A DNA stretch of 17,896 nt from Candidatus Lambdaproteobacteria bacterium. Lineage in GTDB: Bacteria; SAR324; NAC60-12. The notes below the pieces were generated by a model, which saw only the letters and a program-made list of their open reading frames with translations, had not been told where the DNA came from and made no database searches. Below, in pieces: positions 14,093-17,896 of this stretch; position 1 is the first letter of the stretch; every line of letters begins with the position of its first letter. The stretch spans positions 1 to 17,896 of the forward strand of contig DTUH01000054.1 of the NCBI GenBank assembly GCA_012964265.1. Reading direction: 5' to 3'. A program made the position numbers and the translations under genes.

Positions 14093-15907
14093 TTAGCGTT
14101 CAATTTTCAAAACCGCCATAAACGCTTCCTGCGGAACTTCGACAGACCCTATCCGTTTCATCCTTTTTTTACCGGCCTTTTGCTTTTCAAGCAGTTTCCG
14201 TTTACGGGTGATATCTCCTCCATAACATTTTGCAGTAACATCTTTACGCATCGCTCCCTGAGTTTCACGGGCAATGATTTTAGCACCGATTGCGGCCTGT
14301 ATCGCAACTTCATACATTTGTTTTGGAATAAACTCTTTAATTTTTTTGGCCAGTTCACGACCCCGGAAAGGCGCCTGGTCACTTGGAACAATCAGCGATA
14401 AGGCGTCCACCATTTCGCCATTTAGCATGATATCCAACTTTACCAGTTTTCCCCTGCGGTAATCTATCAGTTCATAGTCAAAAGACGCATAACCCCTTGA
14501 AACAGATTTAAGCTGGTCGTAAAAATCCAGCACAATTTCATTTAAAGGAAGTTCATACTCGAGCATCACGCGATTTTGCGATGGATACTCCATGTTGGTC
14601 TGGACACCGCGACGTTCCTGCGCAAGCTTCATTATTCCGCCAACGTAATCTTGCGGAGTCAGTACCCTCCCCCGTATATATGGTTCTTCTATAAAATCTA
14701 TCTCCATCGGTGAAGGCAGCTGAGAGGGGTTATCAACTCGGATGACTCCTCCTTTTTTAAGGTGTACCTGATACACAACGCTCGGAGCAGTGGTAATAAG
14801 CTGCAGATTAAATTCACGTTCCAGTCGTTCCTGGGTAATTTCCATATGCAAGAGCCCCAGGAATCCACAGCGGAAACCAAAACCGAGTGCCGCAGAAGTT
14901 TCGAGTTCATAACTTAGTGATGAATCATTAAGGGCAAGTTTACGTAATGCTTCTTTGAGTTCTTCGTATTGTTCGCCCTCTACAGGAAAAATCCCGCTGA
15001 AGACCATCGGTTTTGCTTCAGCATATCCGGGCAGGGCCTCAGTGCAGGGATTTACAACAGTAGTGACAGTATCCCCAATTCTGGTGTGTCCTATCGTCTT
15101 AATTGAGGCGCTTAAAAATCCGACCTCTCCCAGGCCAAGCTCATTGCGTTCGTTTCGAAAAGGTGTGAATACGCCAAGCTGGACCACCTCATATTCTTTT
15201 GCTGTTGAGATAAAACGGATTTTATCGCCAACTCGCACTTTACCGTCCATAACCCGGATCATTATCACAATTCCAAGATATGAATCAAACCATGAATCGA
15301 AAATCAAGGCCCGCAAAGACGCATCTCTATCACCGGCAGGCGGAGGTACAAAGTCCACCACCTGCTGAAGCACTTCCTGTATGCCAATTCCCTGTTTGGC
15401 ACTTACCCTGGCAGCAATACTTGTGTCCAGACCGATAAGGTCTTCAACTTCTTTACAAACCCTTTCCGGCTCTGCGGTGGGCAAGTCAATTTTGTTCAAG
15501 ACAGGCAGGACTTCCAAATCATTTTCAATTGCCAAATAAGCATTAGCCAAGGTTTGTGCCTCTACGCCCTGTGCTGCATCAACAACCAGCAGAGCGCCTT
15601 CACATGCAGCTAGTGACCTTGACACTTCATATGTAAAATCAACATGTCCGGGAGTATCAATCAGATTCAAAATATATTCTTTACCGTCTTCCGCCAGATA
15701 ATTCAATCGCACGGTCTGTGATTTTACAGTAATGCCCCGTTCACGCTCTATATCCATATTGTCCAGCAATTGCTCCTGCGCTTCACGATCTGTAACTGCA
15801 CCTGTTTCTTTCATCAGACAATCTGCCAGCGTGGATTTTCCATGATCAATATGAGCGATTATGGAAAAATTACGGATACGGCTTGGATCAGGTGGATTTT
15901 TGTTCAT
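14093..15907 (-). CDS. lepA: Elongation factor 4 (LepA), ribosome back-translocating GTPase
   Basis: A 604-aa protein, close to the usual 600. The GTPase domain opens NFSIIAHIDHGKST (residues 13-26) with switch I block RERGITVKSQTV, DTPGHVDF, and NKIDLP. It is followed by EF-Tu-like domain 2, the EF-G-like domains III and V, and the LepA-specific C-terminal domain with KCYGGDITRKRKLLEKQKAGKKRMK. It acts on 70S ribosomes in the cytoplasm and influences translation initiation and elongation under stress. The ATG at 15907 is preceded only by a weak TTGGAT ribosome site. No lepB signal peptidase gene follows, unlike the classical lepA-lepB pair. A likely promoter lies at 16020-16048. Confidence 0.98.
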   Translation of the reverse strand: MNKNPPDPSRIRNFSIIAHIDHGKSTLADCLMKETGAVTDREAQEQLLDNMDIERERGITVKSQTVRLNYLAEDGKEYILNLIDTPGHVDFTYEVSRSLAACEGALLVVDAAQGVEAQTLANAYLAIENDLEVLPVLNKIDLPTAEPERVCKEVEDLIGLDTSIAARVSAKQGIGIQEVLQQVVDFVPPPAGDRDASLRALIFDSWFDSYLGIVIMIRVMDGKVRVGDKIRFISTAKEYEVVQLGVFTPFRNERNELGLGEVGFLSASIKTIGHTRIGDTVTTVVNPCTEALPGYAEAKPMVFSGIFPVEGEQYEELKEALRKLALNDSSLSYELETSAALGFGFRCGFLGLLHMEITQERLEREFNLQLITTAPSVVYQVHLKKGGVIRVDNPSQLPSPMEIDFIEEPYIRGRVLTPQDYVGGIMKLAQERRGVQTNMEYPSQNRVMLEYELPLNEIVLDFYDQLKSVSRGYASFDYELIDYRRGKLVKLDIMLNGEMVDALSLIVPSDQAPFRGRELAKKIKEFIPKQMYEVAIQAAIGAKIIARETQGAMRKDVTAKCYGGDITRKRKLLEKQKAGKKRMKRIGSVEVPQEAFMAVLKIER

Positions 15908-16019
15908 GTATTATTATCCAAGTTAATATAACCATCCGTTCAAGACATGATGAATTATTGTTTGTTTAATAGTTAGCAACTCTTTTATGCAGTTTTCGCC
16001 AGGCAGACGACCGGCAGTC

Positions 16020-16048
16020 ATTATATTTTTTTAATTTCTACTTGTAAT
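16020..16048 (-). promoter_or_regulatory. Probable sigma70 promoter for lepA
   Basis: On the minus strand, 16020-16025 reads TATAAT, a perfect -10. After a 17-bp A-rich spacer, 16043-16048 reads ATTACA, matching four of six -35 bases. Transcription would begin near 16012, giving a leader of about 105 nt to lepA. Two copies of TTAGCAACTC flank the site. Confidence 0.45.
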
Positions 16049-16086
16049 ATTAGCAACTCGTGTGTCATGCATTCTCGTATGATACT

Positions 16087-16197
16087 GATATCATTGACTG
16101 TAAAATGTCATCTCGACCGAAGGGCGAGATTTGAGAAAGTGCTGATATCGTACAAGATCCATCACTTACGTTCGGGATGACACGATGAAACTCGTGA
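16087..16197 (-). repeat. Repeat element C (core 16107-16181), inverted copy of element A
   Basis: The core is bounded by GTCATCTCGA (16107-16116) and TCGGGATGAC (16172-16181). Its reverse complement aligns with 8942-9054 with 16 mismatches and one 2-base gap by eye, including flanks outside the inverted ends such as TCACGAGTTT and CAGTCAATNATATC. Copies A and C thus share a unit of about 111-113 bp. It is non-coding and lies in the lepA/acyltransferase spacer. Confidence 0.75.
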
Positions 16198-16382
16198 CTG
16201 TCGATTTAGCAGTCACCCGCTTATAAAATGACACACTTTCATCAAAATATCGAGGCCAGACTGTTAGTTGTGTAAGTTTAGAGCGCTTTACTTTCTGGTG
16301 CCCAATAAAGTATTCTGACTTTCATGTTGGCTCAAATCTGCTATCTTTTTGCTGATGACTCACTAAAAATATTAATTACAAA

Positions 16383-17318
16383 ATGTCTGAAAGCAACGGT
16401 AGCAGGCTTAGTTCAGTACCACACAAATTTCGTCATCGACTTGAATTTGCACTTTTCAACTGCTTAAAACGTTGGGGTGTCAATGCATCTGCAAAGACTT
16501 TGAGACGTGGAGTAATCCTGCTGGATTTCCTTCTTTATCACGTATTGCGTATTTGCCGGAGAATAGTCGCGATCAATCTGGAACTCGCATATCCGGATTT
16601 ATCAGCTAAAGATCGGAATAAAATTGCGCGCGCAAACTACCGTTGGTTCGCACGTTTTTGCATGGACGTTCTGCACATGGATGCCTGGAGAGGACAAACC
16701 TCAGAAGTCACAAAATTTCACAATTTAGAAATCCTGGATGCCGCCTTAACAGAAAAAAAGGGGGTGCTTCTGGTCAGCGGACATTTTGGGAATTGGGAGA
16801 TGATTCCACCGGCTTTGGCGGAACTGGGATATCCAGTTAGCATGTACGTTGGGCGGCAAACCAATCCACTCACAAACGAACTTCAAAATACGGCCCGCGC
16901 CAATTTTGGAGTTGAAACAATTGATAAGGGGAAAAAAGCCACATTGCAAATGGCGAGAGCCCTTGCGGCCAATAAGATCATTGCCATGCTCATTGATCAA
17001 AACGACAATAAATCAGATCTTTTTGTAAATTTTTTTGCTAAACTTGCCTCCTCCAGTAAAGGAACTGCAGCATTTCATTTGTTACGTAAAAGTCCGGTTG
17101 TACTGGTAACATGTCCTTATGTCGGTGATCATTTGGAAATAACATTTCAGCACATTACTTTTGAACTTTCCGGAGAACAGGAAAAAGACACCCTGGAAAT
17201 AAGCCAAAAAATCACCTCAGCTTTAGAAAATGTGATCCGCAAATATCCGGAACAATATTTCTGGATGCATCGACGATGGCGTGCGCGCCCCACCGAAGAT
17301 TCAGAGCGAATATATTAA
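16383..17318 (+). CDS. Lipid A biosynthesis acyltransferase, LpxL/HtrB family
   Basis: A 311-aa protein of the lysophospholipid/Kdo2-lipid A acyltransferase family, which transfers secondary acyl chains to lipid A at the inner membrane. The catalytic HX4E motif is SGHFGNWE (residues 132-139, H134 and E139). Before it lies RRIVAINLELAYPDLS (59-74), a family hallmark, and near the C-terminus is YPEQYFWMHRRWRARP (288-303). A hydrophobic stretch at 43-57 probably anchors it to the membrane. The ATG at 16383 has no clear ribosome site. Whether it is a laurate or myristate transferase, or acts on another lipid, cannot be told. A dipeptide epimerase gene follows 30 bp downstream, so the two may share a transcript. 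Confidence 0.9.
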   Translation: MSESNGSRLSSVPHKFRHRLEFALFNCLKRWGVNASAKTLRRGVILLDFLLYHVLRICRRIVAINLELAYPDLSAKDRNKIARANYRWFARFCMDVLHMDAWRGQTSEVTKFHNLEILDAALTEKKGVLLVSGHFGNWEMIPPALAELGYPVSMYVGRQTNPLTNELQNTARANFGVETIDKGKKATLQMARALAANKIIAMLIDQNDNKSDLFVNFFAKLASSSKGTAAFHLLRKSPVVLVTCPYVGDHLEITFQHITFELSGEQEKDTLEISQKITSALENVIRKYPEQYFWMHRRWRARPTEDSERIY

Positions 17319-17348
17319 GATCAACCTTCAAAATTCTGAATAAAATTT

Positions 17349-17896
17349 ATGCCTGAAAGAATACTTAATGTGCACACTGAAAACTGGAGTGAGGAGCCTT
17401 TCGCGATTTCAAGAGGAGTCGACGATAATTTCGATGTGGTTGTGGTGGAACTTGAACAAAACGGCTGCAAAGGTTGGGGGGAGGCTACTCCGACTGAGCA
17501 TTACAATGAGTCAATCTCCCAAACTAAAACCCTGGTCGAAGATTTTCGCAGCAAACTTGAAAATGGAATGACACGCTCAGAACTTCAGCAAGCCATGCCC
17601 AAAGGCGCTGCCAGGAATGCAGTGGATTGTGCACTCTGGGATTTGGATGCAAAACTTGCAGGAAAAAGAGTCTGGGAATTTTCTGAATTGTCGCAGCATT
17701 TGCGAACGGACACTCAAACGGAGCCCAAAAATGTAACCACGGTTTACTCACTCGGTGTTGATACTCCGGAAAAAATGGGAGCCGTAGCTCAAAAAAACGC
17801 GCACAGACCATTATTAAAAATTAAACTCACTGGGGACGGTGACCTGGAACGACTGGAAGCAATCAGGAAAAATGCTCCGGAATCACGTTTGGTGGT
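17349..17896 (+). CDS. Dipeptide (L-Ala-D/L-Glu) epimerase, N-terminal part (runs off the window)
   Basis: About 182 residues are visible from the ATG at 17349; the 3' end lies outside. The N-terminal capping domain of the enolase superfamily is clear: a beta strand with VVVELEQNGCKGWGEATP, then GAARNAVDCALWDLDAKLAGK (87-107), then the start of the barrel with TTVYSLGVDTPEKM. The KIK motif (157-159) in LLKIKLTGDGD holds the catalytic lysines of the muconate-lactonising subgroup. Relatives of this type (YcjG/YkfB) epimerise L-Ala-D-Glu to L-Ala-L-Glu when murein peptides are recycled. It lies 30 bp after the acyltransferase gene. The substrate is inferred from family resemblance; the C-terminal metal ligands cannot be seen. 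Confidence 0.85.
   Translation, partial: MPERILNVHTENWSEEPFAISRGVDDNFDVVVVELEQNGCKGWGEATPTEHYNESISQTKTLVEDFRSKLENGMTRSELQQAMPKGAARNAVDCALWDLDAKLAGKRVWEFSELSQHLRTDTQTEPKNVTTVYSLGVDTPEKMGAVAQKNAHRPLLKIKLTGDGDLERLEAIRKNAPESRLV

Larger units (their letters stand above)
15908..16382. other. 475-bp divergent spacer between lepA and the acyltransferase gene
   Basis: No coding frame is supported. It holds the likely lepA promoter (16020-16048), a pair of direct repeats TTAGCAACTC at 15973-15982 and 16050-16059, repeat element C (16087-16197) and a perfect 7-bp hairpin at 16194-16216. Between 16217 and 16382 the sequence is AT-rich, and I see no confident promoter for the acyltransferase gene; a weak TTTACT-18-TATTCT pair is present around 16289-16318. 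Confidence 0.6.

Noticed and set aside
14955..15368. 137-aa plus-strand open frame inside lepA
   Set aside because: It is antisense to the conserved LepA middle domains, with no ribosome site or recognisable motif.
8942..16197. CRISPR array made of the repeated elements
   Set aside because: There are only three copies, kilobases apart and in mixed orientation, without regular spacers or cas genes.
8942..16197. Composite transposon bounded by elements A and C
   Set aside because: The enclosed genes include housekeeping lepA and no transposase, and base composition does not differ visibly from the flanks.

Overview
The window looks like chromosomal DNA of a Gram-negative bacterium of moderate GC content. 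It carries an LpxL/HtrB-type lipid A acyltransferase, the MEP-pathway gene ispF, and an F-type ATP synthase operon with two different b subunits, the second with a signal peptide. That operon has no a or c subunit genes in front of it. This split layout is familiar from deltaproteobacteria-like lineages (Desulfobacterota, possibly SAR324). The placement is an inference from family knowledge, because no rRNA or other decisive marker is present.

Layout. At 1-509 is the C-terminal part of an XdhC-family protein (+). It converges on the minus-strand pair ispF-glpK (567-2554). A divergent promoter region at about 2600-2665 serves ispF-glpK on one side and the atp operon on the other. The operon runs b', b, delta, alpha, gamma, beta, epsilon (2711-8690, +). 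A 420-bp spacer with a repeat element follows, then an unknown 132-aa gene and a DUF368 gene (undecaprenyl-phosphate translocase, PopT-type; 9111-10546, +). A minus-strand block comes next: an unknown protein with a possible ParB-like middle, a ParA/MinD-type ATPase, a stand-alone PfaD-type enoyl reductase, and LepA/EF4 (10543-15907). After a 475-bp spacer, an lpxL-like acyltransferase and the start of an L-Ala-D/L-Glu (dipeptide) epimerase run off the right end (+).

How the genes fit together. The atp genes encode all of F1 and the peripheral stalk, and the membrane rotor and a subunit must come from elsewhere. IspF feeds isoprenoid synthesis, including undecaprenyl phosphate; PopT recycles that carrier; LpxL completes lipid A; and the epimerase recycles murein peptides. 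These therefore share an envelope theme, but they are not in one operon.

The less ordinary content is threefold. (1) Three spacers hold copies of a 75-79 bp element with inverted ends (GTCATNNCGA-type). Two of these copies are inverted relative to each other about 7 kb apart, with about 86% identity over 111 bp. (2) A ParA-like ATPase with a deviant KGGQAKTT P-loop is paired with an uncharacterised partner. (3) PfaD occurs without pfaA, pfaB or pfaC nearby. No tRNA, rRNA, CRISPR array or transposase gene was seen.
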